The notes under the pieces were generated by a model, which was not told where the DNA came from, did no database searches, and was given only the letters and a program-made list of their open reading frames with translations. A program made the translations under genes and the position numbers. A stretch of 64,000 bases of DNA from Pomacea canaliculata (Eukaryota; Mollusca; Gastropoda; Architaenioglossa; Ampullariidae). Location: the NCBI RefSeq assembly GCF_003073045.1, contig NC_037593.1, positions 22,439,868 to 22,503,867 of the forward strand, read 5' to 3'. Below are positions 13,001 through 26,200 of this stretch, piece by piece; the first letter of the stretch is position 1; each line of letters opens with the position of its first letter.

Positions 13001-16000
13001 AGACTTACCCGCATTGTCTCCTCTGATTGCTGCATGCTTGCAGCAGCCCCAGGAGGTGGCATGTGCAGCACCTATAGAAAGGTTACGCAAATTGTTCAAA
13101 CTGGAGACTGTTGCCAAGAAGAAGGATGAACAGACAGGGGAATCTGTTTTTAGGAAGTGGGTGAAGACTTTCTTTTTGAGAGGTTTTGATTGTGGTATTC
13201 CTGAATAAGAAATAGAATGCTTACTTTTGTTAGGTGCTCAGTTATTGGAAAGATTGTGTAGTATGTAAACTGTACCATCTGGAAAGGTTGTAATTTAATG
13301 CTGTATGATGGATTGAAAGTTCTGTACAATATTTTTTTAAGGCAGGGAAATGATGGAAAAGAACTTCAAATATTTAAAAAAATGCATAAATAGAAACATT
13401 CAGAAATAAGAGCCCTTAGGCCACAAAGGCATTTGCAACAGAAATCCTTCTTTAGACTTGTGTGCCTGCAATGTAGACACATGACAAAGGGTTTAAGGCA
13501 AGAAGTTCCTAAGACCAAGAGCACTAAAAGGAAAATGAGTGATGCCTACAATTTTCTAGTTTGACATAGTATGCATAGGTGACTTAGAGAAACAGAATGA
13601 AGGGAACAGCTGAGCTAATACAGAGAAAGCAATTGTTCAGACAACCAGTTTGACAAACAGATATGAAGACAATATGGTAAAGTAACGAGTGAGGGGGTGG
13701 GGGATATTGCTGGTGTTGTGACAGCAACTTTCTTCAGCACACTCAGAACAGAGGCAGGAACTAGTCAGCAAATATTTGACTCTTTTAATGCACGGGCTTG
13801 AAAAATGGCCATGGCTGCGTCACGTCGTCAGAGGCCGTAAAGTCAGGTCTGCCTCAACTTAGCTGCCGCTTGTCTGTTCTCTCTTTTCCTTCATCAATGA
13901 GTCTCCTCACTCTACTTCAAACCCACACTATACTATGCCAGTCGAACATTCCAGAAACTATCTTCCTCTTTTCCCACATTCTAATCATCTGGCTCCAACC
14001 TTTCTCTGATCTGCGGCAGTGACCTTGCTGGCCTTGCTAGGTGTATGCCCACATGTGAGGACAACCCCAATTTGTACCAAACCTCAGATTCCTGAAGTCG
14101 TTCGACCTATAACCCTCTATTAAAATTACACCATGGAGATCTGTCCTCTGCGAGAGGGTCTCTGCAAATAAAATAACAGTATACTGCCAGCCAGCTTCTA
14201 CAGTGTAGAAAATTTATAGTTAATATGAGCAGTAACTCGTAACTTCCACATTTTTTTAAAAAGAAAAAAGCTTTAAACTAAAGCTTGTAAGTATACTGTT
14301 GAGAACACAAGGTATATAGTTTGACCTGAATAAAAAAAATATTGTTTTAGTGGAATCAACTGCTAAGAAACATCTTATAGAGTAAATACTTCAGTGTTCT
14401 TGGGAAAAGGATTTAAAATGTGCATTCCTATAATGAGTGAAGTATTTTACAACAATCATATTGGGGTCAGCAGTTAAAGTATGTATACTAATAACATGAT
14501 TCTTCTTCTGTATGTGACAACTATGTAATGAGATCTTGCCAAGGGGTGCAGTAAAGCTGGCAGTGCAGTGGAGGTCATTTCCCATGCCTCAGAGTTGGGT
14601 ATAAAAGATTCATCCCTTTTGGTCACAGTTCCTGGTGCTTTGCTTTGTGGATACAATTAACATGATCACATTTCAGAATTATTAGCCTGTGGAAAGCATT
14701 TTTTTCTGCATATTCATGTACAAGTTTTTTTTTAAATGCATGAGCATTAAAAAGCATCAGTTTAACTATCAGTGATTATTGATATTCGTTCACAGGGATG
14801 CTGGTGATGGTCCTCATGTCATACGACCAAAGACTGATGATGACCTTTCTGGAGGTTTGGAAACCATCACAAAAGCAAGAGTCACAGAAGTGAGATTAAC
14901 TCTGCAGTAGTTCACTTCTTTGCTAAAAAACATGATTAACCACAGAAGGAAGGGGCTTACTAGAACCTCTAGATATTAAGAAAGTAACCAGATGTTTCTG
15001 CAGTTAAGATTTATAGCTAATTATCTCAATGAAGGCAAACAACACGTTTAACATCAGCATCTGAACTGGATAAATCTGCTAAAAGTAATAAATTTGACAC
15101 TATTTTCCACAGACAGAGCTACTGAAACTTTTTTATATTGCCTTATGGAAAGGCACATGGCCTAATAATTACTGTATTTGACTTCAGAGCAGATCAGGGT
15201 CATAAACGGTCATGCTGACCCAAAGTCACAGTGACTTGAAGTCAGCTACCAAGACCAAATCAACTCACAGAGAGGCAAATACATTACTTTTAAATAGGTG
15301 TATTAAAGTGTTTTGCTGGTTGTTCATTAATTAGAAAAGGATATTGTATATCTTTAACATTTAATAAAAATAGATTTTGCGGAAGACGAAGTAAGACTAC
15401 CATTTTTATTTCATTTTTTTTTCTTTCCAGGTTGGAACAAATACACCTATAGATGATTTCCAAGATCTCTGCAGCAGGAAAGATAAAGACCTGTTTGATG
15501 AAGGTTTGAGAAAATTTTCTATTAGAAAATGTTTTCTGTTTAGATATTTGTATTTATTTTCTTAACTTTTGAGGTCTTTATTTAGCTTAGCCCTCTCCTG
15601 TCACTTTTTTTTGTGAAAGATTATAATTCATATAACAGCTGATTAGACAAAAGAAGTTTTCAATCACTGGGCAAGCCACAAACATCATACTTTTTAAAGT
15701 CAAAAACTACAATGTTTCACTTTGTTTACAAAACAAGATATATAAGTGACAAATGTGTCATTACGCTGAATAGTAACCTCTGTACTCAGCTAAGGGTGTT
15801 GAATCCACTTAGGTTTGTGGTTTATTTCAGCCATATCTGTATAGATCTTATTTGTTGGGTGACCTTTATATCTTAAGGAAAGGTCAAGGTAATTGTTGCA
15901 GTTTGTGTATATCAGAGCTTTTGTCTTGCCAAGATGGGTAGTGTCATGTCAAGACCAGTCCTTCTAGCCTGCATTTCACATGACAAAGACGGTAAAAAAA

Positions 16001-17840
16001 AGTATTGGGGGTTGGGAATCTCATAAGGGTAACACATTTTAGGTAGTGCATTGTGTGCATGCGCATGCTGCTGCATCATGTGGCGAGTAGCAGTGTGGCC
16101 TAGCTAATGGGGTGGAATGGAGCCAGGATAGTGAGATAATTCCCTCCTCCACATAATTATAGACTGTAGTAGGAAATATCTTTATTAAGAAAATTCAGGG
16201 AAGGAACAGTTTTCGTATTACCTGTGTAGTTAATAGGTAATAGAGTTTATCTTGTACCTGCAAGTTATTAATCCATTATGACTATCTAGCATGCCCATAA
16301 TAATGTTTAGGCATTGTCTTTGTGCACATGCAGCATGCCAACAGATGCAGCAACGTGTGCAGCAGATTGTCACAGACTCCTTTGGCCAACAGTTCTATAG
16401 AAAAGCCATCGACTGTCTCATCGTATTGCGGCAGGAGTGTATCAAGGTCACAATCTTTTTTTTTATTAGCCTAATTTGGAATAGCTAAATCACAAAAGAC
16501 TTCTTACAGCAGAAAATAGATTTTTTTACTCTCATTATGATTAATGTTGCATTTTTTTCCCACATACTTTTTTCGCCTGTGTGGTTAGTGTAAATTCCAC
16601 TTTTTTTGATGAATTTACTTCACAGCATGTATTGAAATAAAACCAAGACAAATGAAAGATCTTTCCAGAAATGGAGGCTGGGTTGATAACAGCTTGTGTT
16701 TTATCAGTTACTTTATAAATTACTCTCAAGGACAAGATCTGCTCAACATTCTGAAGTCAAATATATTTAAATACAAGTAGACAAAACAAATCAATAGAAA
16801 TGTATAAAATCAGCTAAAATCAGCCACTCCTATCTTATCCTACCTTAGTCTGTCCTGAAAAGTGCACTTCTGTTTTGAAAATCCAGAAGGAATGAGGTTT
16901 GTCTAACAGAATTTTAAGGGGGTTTTTTTTTACACATAGGATAACACAGAGACTATATAACTATCTGATAGTCTTGTCATGCGGGCAGTGGACTTGAACA
17001 GCCACACATGAAGTAGAAACATGGATATGTACAGGTGGACTGTTGTCTGTCTACCAAGACCATCTGTCCGCGAATGAATGTGAAATTTCTAAACTTCCTG
17101 CCAAAGGCTCTTCCTTTATGGCCCAAGAATTGTTTGGACATTTTTCAGCTCAAATATTGATTTTTTTTCCCCATTTCATTTGTATAAAAAAATGTATGTC
17201 ACACTCATATGTGTCACATGTCTCAGGTGCAGCCAGAGTTTAGGCCGTGTATTATGCAAAATAGCATGAAGTAACAAATTAAACTTTTCTGCAGAAATTG
17301 GAGCCAAGACTATACAATAGATTTATCCGAGAATTCAAGAACACACTGACATGCAAGGGAAGACAAGACTTTTGGGATAAGTTGCTGGAGGGTAAGTTTA
17401 ATAACATATTTGTTGAAATGTTTTGACTATATAATGTTTTGACTACATGTAAAATGAGAATACTTTTGCCAAGGAATCAACAGTACAAGGTGCTAGGGCC
17501 AGATTTTCAAGTAAATTAGGTTATAGAGAGGCGATTTTGTTGCACAATATATTTTGGTCATGTTAACTATTGGCTTTTTCATAAAAGATTCCTGTTTTGA
17601 AGCACGGGTATATATCCATATTTGTATGAATTTGCATAATTTTGCTGATACTTGCATAGCTCAATGGTATATGTGTGTGTGCGCGCAGAGAAATTGAGCC
17701 TGATAAGCAAGCTTGAGAGTGAGTACAGCGATGTCAGCAAGGAGGAGGCAGATACCTTCACTGCAGGGCAGGTTCTACGGGATGAGGTCACTGCTCGCCA
17801 AGAAGATGAGACCACTGATGACCTTCTCATGGATATATAA
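1094..17840 (+). CDS. XRCC5: Ku80 subunit of the Ku DNA end-binding heterodimer, 21 coding exons
   Basis: Ku80 pairs with Ku70, rings broken DNA ends and recruits DNA-PKcs in non-homologous end joining. Exons: 1094-1108, 1882-1995, 2360-2543, 3794-3842, 4020-4145, 5765-5905, 7158-7208, 7281-7395, 8206-8341, 9968-10077, 10438-10500, 10882-11019, 11412-11517, 12045-12105, 12482-12557, 12969-13156, 14796-14889, 15431-15503, 16334-16446, 17295-17391, 17689-17840. All junctions are GT-AG and keep phase. The total is 2,202 nt (733 aa plus stop), close to the vertebrate length. Residues 5-225 form the vWA domain (AIVLDVGPSMN; DEIALVLFGT; RLILLSDL). Residues 240-450 form the DNA-encircling barrel (PHIKASY; WIELPFAEDLR), followed by a C-terminal arm (NPYFQRVYQCLQHRALHP). 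Residues 590-690 are the helical Ku C-terminal domain, and the end is DDLLMDI, matching the DNA-PKcs-binding tail. The five-residue first exon (MAANK) is the least certain part. Confidence 0.95.
1109..7157 (+). other. XRCC5 introns 1-6, no further features seen
   Basis: The introns at 1109-1881, 1996-2359, 2544-3793, 3843-4019, 4146-5764 and 5906-7157 are AT-rich with long polypyrimidine tracts at their acceptors. No coding segment, RNA gene or recognisable transposon was found in them. The small exon 4 (49 nt) was found because it restores phase and supplies the conserved DALIV segment of the vWA domain. Confidence 0.5.
7790..8190 (+). mobile_element. 3' end of a CR1/Jockey-like LINE (intron 8 of XRCC5)
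   Basis: The stretch at 7843-7935 translates to a degraded LINE ORF2 C-terminus (WNCLPFHIYHLPTIESL, then a stop). This resembles the WNSLP...SFKRALKTHLF ending of such elements. It is followed by a T-rich 3' UTR and a tail with an AGAGCATG...GCGCTATATA pattern. The same ending appears on the minus strand near 54.7-55.07 kb and 59.6 kb, so a repeat family is visible inside this window. It is 5'-truncated and inactive. Confidence 0.65.
9000..9238. repeat. Long imperfect inverted repeat (foldback) in XRCC5 intron 9
   Basis: The arm at 9017-9056 is the reverse complement of 9122-9161 at 35 of 40 positions. A further outer pair, 9000-9014 and 9224-9238, is a perfect 15-bp inverted repeat, with about 62 extra bases on the right side. 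The loop is about 65 nt. A transcript of this intron could fold into a long stem. It may be a foldback transposon or a chance inverted duplication. The open frame at 9097-9468 overlaps it and shows no family resemblance. Confidence 0.6.
13157..17688 (+). other. XRCC5 introns 16-20, no further features seen
   Basis: The introns at 13157-14795, 14890-15430, 15504-16333, 16447-17294 and 17392-17688 contain simple AT-rich sequence and short open frames with no recognisable protein. Intron 16 is the longest and holds a GC-richer block around 13790-14170 that I could not assign to a repeat family. Confidence 0.4.
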
Positions 17841-18400
17841 TCTGTACTGCTCCTCTGGGATGCTAAGGGTTGCATCTTTAAGGATCATTACCGTCAATCT
17901 GTACAGTAATGATTTTTTTGACTGTACAGTTTGTTCAGGTTAACAATGATCTGTGTAGAAAGATGGTTTGTTCAGAGATGAGTGCAGACTGCAATACCTG
18001 TCATTGGTCATTAATTTCAGTTGTTACTTTAAATGCAGAAAATATGAAGCATCCATGCCATGTCCATTACTAAGCAGGGCAGGGACTAATTTGATATGGC
18101 TTCTTTCTGATCAGGCTGCAACGCAAATTCTGCATTTTGAAAAACATTCTAATTATTGGACAATGAAAGTTCATGATTCACAATTCTGGAGCGAGAATTA
18201 TATCTAGGCTTTACTTTGTATCAGGATTATCCTGATGCATGCTGAAGTTTTTGGGTACACAAGGTTATTTGGGTTGCCTATGGAGTGATGACTGTGTGAG
18301 GTGGTTATCCACTTTTGGTTGGATGCCTTTCACCCCAAAAACTGATTATTATTGCAGAGCATTGAAGTAATGCTGGAATAAAATCAGAAAAGACTGTCAA
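17841..18400 (+). promoter_or_regulatory. XRCC5 3' UTR with poly(A) signal
   Basis: The first good AATAAA after the TAA stop is at 18377-18382, which predicts a 3' UTR of about 550 nt. A T-rich, GTGTTTATT-containing stretch follows directly, as expected downstream of a cleavage site. Confidence 0.6.
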
Positions 18401-19657
18401 AGTGTTTATTCATTTACAATATTTTTATTTAAATAAATGTATTTGTGTGCAGTTTCAGGGTTCAGGAGTGTCTATATTTTAATCTCCAAGTTTCCGTTTT
18501 ATAAAGCAGACAGATCAACACCAGTGAGACAATTGCATGCTCTTACAAATCAACACAAACCATCTGTATAATTATAACTCTTGCCGTACATATTTTTCAA
18601 TTACCATGTCTATAAATCTACCACATTATTATGTGAAACAAAAGCCAAGGTTTGCATACCTGTTTATATTTTTGTGAAACCTAGTAAACTTATTTTGAAC
18701 CTCAAAAGACAGAAATCAAAAGCTAGAGCTGAACACTTTCTTTATAAAATTTAGTTTGCAGAGTGAATCTGAGCACTGACTTTCCTGTAGCCAAACCAGA
18801 GGCTAAAGCACGGGCATTTCCCCATGTGTTAATGACAAGCAACAAAACAGACTTTTTCACAGATGAGGATGTCACTAAAAAGCAACTTCTGTGCCTGTGC
18901 CTGATCATTGGTTCTCAATTGTCAAATGGCACATACATCATAAGGCAAGATTTTCTTTTCCTTCACAAGAGAGTACAGGAAAAAAAATGATAGCCAGGAC
19001 TTGAATTTGTTAAATGTTGGCATAACTCAAAAAGAAAGAGAATTCCAAAGCTGGGACTAGAGAAAGTGCAAAATTTATCATCTGATGCACCCTTCATGAA
19101 TCAATCCGAAACATATTTAGATGTCACCAATTTTTTGGCAAAACTTCTGAGCAGAGTAATTCATTTAAGCCTGTGTTACATGCTGTTGAAATGCCCATTC
19201 TTTTAGGTCTTAGTGACCAACTCCTTTGTGGAAACATTTCAGGCTGCTACATTTTGGTCATTTTCCAAAATTAAAGCAGAATGTCACACAAATTATATTT
19301 CAAACAAGACTTTATTACCCAAGTTAGCAGTATGTCCGTGTTCTTACCTCAAGGCAGTAAGTAGTATGTTTAGTTCTTTTACAAATTATTTGCAGTCATC
19401 TTACCAAAACTGCTTTTCAGACATGTATTTTTGAAGAAGAGCCACAGTGGAAACTTCTGTATACCAAAAAAAAAGTAACGACGAACTAATTCTAATGACC
19501 TGCACCAATCAAAATGTGGAACATTTCCCCTTGTGGATATGTTGCTTGCTTCACCACAAAGGAATTAAATACGAAACAAAAACCCTAGATACCTGGTTGG
19601 TAAATTTAAGTCAGGGGACGCAGCATAAGTGATTCCACACAGCATTTATTACCGCTC
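18401..19657. other. Intergenic, nothing recognised
   Basis: AT-rich sequence past the XRCC5 poly(A) signal. Several frames of 60-75 codons are open, but none resembles a known protein or shows splice-bounded conservation that I can recognise. Confidence 0.4.
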
Positions 19658-19659
19658 TA

Positions 19660-20232
19660 CAGTAAGACCTCCACATACAAATGAACCAATATACGAGCCA
19701 AAGATTTGTGGAAATTTTCTTACAAGCGGAAATTTGATCTATGAGCTCATATCATATATGTTGTAGTGTAAAGCGCTTGGCAACTCTTGCTTTGATAGTG
19801 CAGAAGGTGAGAGTGAGCCAAAACTGATGAATAAAGTCGTAGCATTTAAGTTTTGGTTAACAAATTACGAAAAGTGAAAAAAAAATTAAACAGTTAAAAA
19901 AGAATAAAGTCTTAGTGAAAATCTAAATGTTTCAAGTAGTGTTATCAGCTGATACATTCATGACCCATCTGCTCTCCAGCCCCCTCCTCCCCCAACCTCC
20001 GTTATCAACAGTCTTCCTCTCCTTCAAGGTAAGATAGATAAATATAACATAACCTTTCTTATCTATATCATCATGCTGTTAACGTTTACTATATAACATT
20101 GTATATACATATAAATTGTGTTGTTTGAGGGTTGGAATGCATTAATCCTACTTTATTTTATATAGGAAAAAAAGTTTTGACATGCGACCTTGGGTGTGGA
20201 ATGGATTAAATTCATATATAGAGGTACTACTG
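19660..20232. mobile_element. Non-autonomous pogo/Tc1-mariner-like MITE (573 bp)
   Basis: The left end reads CAGTAAGACCTCCACATA and the reverse complement of the right end reads CAGTAGTACCTCTATATA. The match extends imperfectly to about 26 bp, mostly differing by transitions. The element is flanked by TA on both sides (19658-19659 and 20233-20234), the target duplication of the Tc1/mariner/pogo superfamily. The CAGTnnnACCTC terminus is typical of pogo/Tigger-like elements. The interior has no transposase frame, so it would have been mobilised by a partner encoded elsewhere. Confidence 0.75.
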
Positions 20233-20234
20233 TA

Positions 20235-23200
20235 CTATGAACTGTTCGCAAATGGATTTTAAAGAACTTATCAGGAGTAACAGTTACAGCAACACAAGCC
20301 ACCTCTACAGCAAAGGGTTGCCTCAGCATCAAGTTAATGATGCACTTGTTCTAGTAATGGTGTGCATGCATTTTGGGGGGATGAGGGTAGAGATGCCTTC
20401 TGCCAAGATTGAAGCCTGTTTTGCTTTTTGCTACTTCCCCTTCCATAAATGAGATGGACTATTCTCAAAAATAGCTTCTATCAATGCATGCATCTTGTTT
20501 TATAGTGGTCATTGGTCTAGTGACAAGCTTACTCTCTTATACGAGGTCCACAATTTTCGTACAATATGTTTTTAAGGATATTCTGAAATAGATTTACAAG
20601 TCAAAAGCTAATCAAAAAACTATTTAGCACTTGCAGTAAAGGCCAATGTTACAATTTAAGGAAGTACTTGTGAAGTAACACTCCTGACAAAGCAGTCTGA
20701 AAATAAAAAAAAAAAAAATAAAAAAAATGACAAAACATTTTATTTTAGTAGCAATATATGTGAATCCTGACAATTGTAAACCTCAAAGAAATGGAAAGTA
20801 TGTACACAAAATAACAGAAATGCAAACTTTAAAAAGTAGAAGCATTTGGCCTTGGAAAGAATTTTTCCAAAGCTTTTAGCAAGTGCATCCTCAGGTTGTA
20901 TTAACAAAAACATCCTACTGAATAGTGGTGCATCCAATGACAAAGTAGTGTCACCATTTCATTTAATGACAGAATCTATTCGGGGCCATATTACAATCCA
21001 AGGACAATAAGTACTAAATTTGTTGCACCATCTAGGAAACAAAGCACTGCTAAATTACGGTTTTCTTGTCAAAGGAAATAGCATAGTACAAACTAAACTG
21101 GAACTATTCAATGGCATACATAATCTGCTCTTCCTGAAGCAATCATGGAGCTGGGAAGCTACTGACGTCTTGGTCTTTGCTTTTAATGAGATTTATGGAA
21201 TACAATTAAACTTTCTGAGGTAAAGATGGATTATTTTGAAAGGATCATAATGCACACCAAAGGAAGAGATGCATATAAAATACCATGACCATTCAGTTTT
21301 CTAGTTAGGTGATAGAGGCTATGCTTCTTTAGGAGATGCTTATTTTTCAATGTGTGCCATTCGTTTTATAACCGTTTGAAACCATTCTGCACCTGGGTCA
21401 AGAGAGGGGCAAACATGCTGTACCAAAGGGCTTAAGCACCTTGTGAAGCCACTACTCCAACCTCAAAGTTATCAGCTTCCTCTTCATTTAAAATGGATCT
21501 GTATTAAATCCACCCACATTTTTAAAAAATAGTACCAATCTGATTCAAAACTCCAAACTGACAATATAGAGGGCTGGCAGTTAAAAACTTTTAAAAAATA
21601 TCTTTCTTCGAATTGTTTTTTAATTAGTGACACTACAATGACAATATGTACCAAGTTGTACTGATATACATCACATTGGTAGTCTGTAACTATTACGTCT
21701 AACATTGTGAGAAGATAAAGCAAGAAAACCCATTTATACTATGTACAATACTATTTAAATATTTTCATTAAATGATACACTTTCATGACAGGTAAAAGAA
21801 TATTTTTGTAGTCACATTAGTTTCTTGATAATGTTAGCATCTTAACAATATTCTATTCAGAAATCACGATATCTTAAATCTGTCAGGATAAGGCAAGTTT
21901 ACCAGCTACCTGGACATGATATATTTACATATTTTCTTTGAAAAAATCATTACCATGCACACGCACAAACACAAGCCCTTAATACACAACTTCTTTGCCA
22001 GTTAATAGGAAGGACAAGCTCCTGGTCAAATACAAGCTGACGACTGTTGAGAACAATACAATGACCCAGATCACCCAACTCTGGCCACAGCTGGTTGCCT
22101 TGTATTAATGGGCACCTGTAGACCAAATGCTGTTGCTTGTACATGTTGAGCATGCAGTACGTGTGGGTTACTCTCTCAAACAGTACTAATACTTGTATCC
22201 ACTTTATCTTGATAATGCTACATACATTCTGGGCTAGGCAGAAGTGGGCCAGAATAACTGCAAGTCATAGCCATCTTAGCACCATAAAAAAATGTCACCT
22301 GCTAGTTTGCCTGCCACACACCATAATCATTGGTGCCAAAGCTACTTTACTGTATGATGATGCCTCAAACTTATCCTTGCAAGGTGGTGACAGTGAACAA
22401 AATGCACTCACTCTTACATTAACAAGTATAAAGTGACCAAGGCATTAAGTCAATTTCAGCGTGTTCACCGACAGATAACCTCTACATGTTGATGACCGCA
22501 ATTTTGTTATTCAGACCACAATCCCCCCCCCCCCCCTTTCTCTCCAAGTTTAATATTACAGGTGCATGGATCGATGCTGGATTTTCCTAACATCATGATA
22601 TTGCCATGAGAAAGAAGTTGTTTCATCTTTCTTTTTAAGTCAGCAGGACATCTACCCCATCATCTTACCCCCAGGTAAATGCTCAGGTCAATGTCACTTG
22701 CAGTCTGCTCAACTCAGTGGACGGGGAACATTGCTCACATGGTTTTTCATGTCATGGTGCAGGCAATAAAGGCCCAAAATTTCACCAGAAATTTCAGTTG
22801 GTCTCTAAATATTATTTGACTTGCTATGCATTACTGACCTACTCAATAACCAGGCTTTGTAGCTGGTACATGTCATATGATACCCAATCCCTCTCCTTCT
22901 GCTGCATTGTTAGACAGTACCCAAGCCCTCGCCTGGTGCTGCCATTAACTTTCCTGACAAATCAGGTACCCACATCTACTAAGCAACCACTGGAAGGTCA
23001 GGGGCTTTTCCTGCCACAAGCCAAGCAAGCTTCAAACAGTGCCTTCATCCACAGTCAAGCATACTAAAAACCAGAACTTCTTACAATTATTAGAGAAAAA
23101 GTATTTGCCTCTAATGGAAATGACACTATCACACTTGAATTTCAAGCAACTAGAGATGGTGATATTGCTATATTGAAGTATCTATCTAATGAGTAAATAT

Positions 23201-26200
23201 GTAAGCATTAAAAAAATCAGGTTACAGCACATTGTGGTACTCTGATTAAAATTAAATATGCTTAGATAAAAATGGCATAGTGAATTCAAACAAGCCACAG
23301 ATTTACTGACATGAATAGTAATAGTAACGCACATACTTTAGATTCATCTGTCGAATCTCTAGCTGCACAATGATATTACCTCTAGCAAACAGATTAAGAA
23401 TCTGCCCTCTTTAAACAAAGAAACAACAAACTGTACAAATTCTTCACAAGTCAGAGTAGCTCATCTGCCAAGCTCTTTTTTAACGATGCAGATTTTACTG
23501 AACCTAAAAGACTTACAGGCTAGCCCAAGCTTACTTAAGGGAGATTCACTTGAGAGAGACCCAAATATTCTGTAATAACCCTTGCTAGGACAAAGCAATC
23601 TGAACATGCAATGTGCTTATTAGTATGTGGAAAAGTCTATCAAATCAAGCCTTGGATTGTGGAGGATTTGAAGGAAAACTAGTGTATCTGCATTTCATCA
23701 GGAAGTTACTGCTCCTCCAATTGATAATCACTTGTTCTTCTTTGGTCAGTTGGCAGTCGAGGGTCAATAGTGTTATCAATTTCCTCTTATGATAAATTGG
23801 TTAGGGCTGTTGCAAGGTCCTTGTTTTGGCGGTTGCATAGAGCTATTAGAACTTATGCATCTTTAAAGATGACAACTTGGTTATGTGTGTTTTGTTATCA
23901 TTATATCAGATACTATTTGTAATGCACTGCTTTGTTTTAAATGCTTCTCTACTCTTTTATGTAAGATCCTCCCAAAGCCCATTCTGCTGAGCTATCTGCA
24001 TGTGTCCAGTGCTCTGTAAGGTACATTATTTTTTTTAACATTCTGGATCATTGAACAAGAGCCTGCATCAAAAAGGAATGGAGAAATTACACAGACAGGT
24101 AAAAAAATATATGCCTTACACAACAAACAGCCTAACCATAATAAAATCACACCCAGATTTTCTACAAGTGACTAAGTGAATGACAATGGTCACCTTGTTA
24201 TCCATGTGTCTGTTTGAATCTTTTCTAATATCTATACCATCTGACACTAGCATTCTACTTTTTCACACCGATACTAACCATGATTTGTAACCCCACCACC
24301 ACTTCATGCCATAACTAATTTGCTTTTGTTTACCTTCATTCTTGGTGGGTGATGCATTTGTGTAATATCGTGATTGATTTGAGCCCTGCCTTTCCTCATA
24401 ATGGTAGCAAGGCTAGTCAAAGCAGGATTTTAAACACATCTTGCTGGACTGCCATACCCACAAAACACCAGGAATTGTGGCCTTTACACCCCACTCTTGG
24501 GGATGGGGAACAATATCTGCTGCACTGCCAGCTTTGTGACAAACCTTGATACTACTGCACAGATGTTGAGGGCAAAAGAATTTGACACAGTATAAAAACA
24601 ATGCACACAGAACAAAGAGAGCTAGGACAAGTGAAAGCACCAATAATGAAAGGAACTTCTAATCACTGGGTGGGAGGGATCTTTAGATCTAACTTGAATG
24701 CCTGCAATACTGACATGTTCAGGGACTAGAGAATTTTGAAGAATGAAGTATCCCCACCTCTTCTTTTTAAAAAAAAAAAAAAAAAAGAGTTATGCATTAA
24801 ATGTTCAAATCTAGCATAGTACAGAAAATATCTGGTCAACCAACTGAAGATATTAAAGCTAACAGTAAAGCTAGGGCTAAAGACAGTAATAAACTGCAGG
24901 TAAATCTTAAAAAAGAATCCAAACAATAAGAATAAAAATACGATTAGTATACTATTATGAACTTATCAGGTTCAAAAATGTTTGTGCCACAGATGGACAT
25001 TGTAAAGAAAATCCAAGCAATGAATGTCAAGACATGATGGGAATGAGTGATTTACATTAAGTTTAGCACCTAAAATGTATTTTGTATGCTGTGGTCAATA
25101 CCCTCTATACTGGAGCATAGCTTTTCTATTAGCCTTAGGGCTAGTAATGTGAATATTTCCTCACTCCAAATTAGCTCGTGTAGTTTCACTATTATCCTGG
25201 GCTTGTATTTGTGGGCATAGGCAATTTATTTATGGGTAAAAACTGCCATACCTAGCTAGTTCAGTAAACTCAAAGGTAAACTAACTTCTGATTCAAGATT
25301 AGGTGAAGACTGTCCTGGATAGCAGAAATTCCACCCCCAACCCCACCATCAAAAGGTGCCATTGCACACAATGGTTCAGTCAAGAGGTGAAGCAGGAAAT
25401 CAATAACTCAAAGGGAAAAAAAAGCCCAATGATTTTTTTAAAATTGAAAAATTAAGCAAGAAACTACAGTTTATTCATTTTGAAGAAAATTTATGTCCTT
25501 CAAGCAAGTATAAGACAACAAAAACTATTTGCTTTTATTTAGAAAGAATATACAGAAGGAGAAAGTTAAGGACACCATGTTGATAGTGATATTGGTTTCA
25601 TGGTTCACATCTAGCGCTCTGATTAACTCAACAAAAACATGTACCAATCAGTTGTGATATCTATATATCCAGTTTCCTTGTTAGGTCTAGAAAAACTGTT
25701 TGCATATGTTGAACTAGATCAAATATGGTCTCTGCCATACTTACTCTACATGGGATACGATTATCAAAAGGGTGTTCTTCCAATAAATTACTGGCAAGTA
25801 AAATGATATGGGAAGGCCTATCCTGAGTGTGAAAATGGTTTTAGCAGCTGAGGGTAATCTACCTTGGATAGCTTTAAAATTTGGGTAACCTCAGGCACAG
25901 GAAAGGTGGGAGGGAATGCTTGAAGTCTCATAAAGCCAGTCTGGTTAGTATGGACAACTGGTATGTTTTCACCTCTGAAGGAAGAATCAAACCCAACAAC
26001 TCTAAACACATCTAGCTGAAGGACGAACCATACAGAGGCAAATCAAGAGCTACTGAAATAAAACAAAGAGAAATACAGCATTTTATAATTTACAACTTTT
26101 TTTGCATTAATTTTTGTTATCTATATTGTTGGCTTAAAGATGTTCACATTTAAATACAACAATTTTTATGACCGAACTGTGCAAAAAACAACTTTGCATT

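Noticed and set aside
22523..22536. C14 run as a functional i-motif or G-quadruplex site
   Set aside because: A single homopolymer without further tracts. More likely a microsatellite or assembly-sensitive run.
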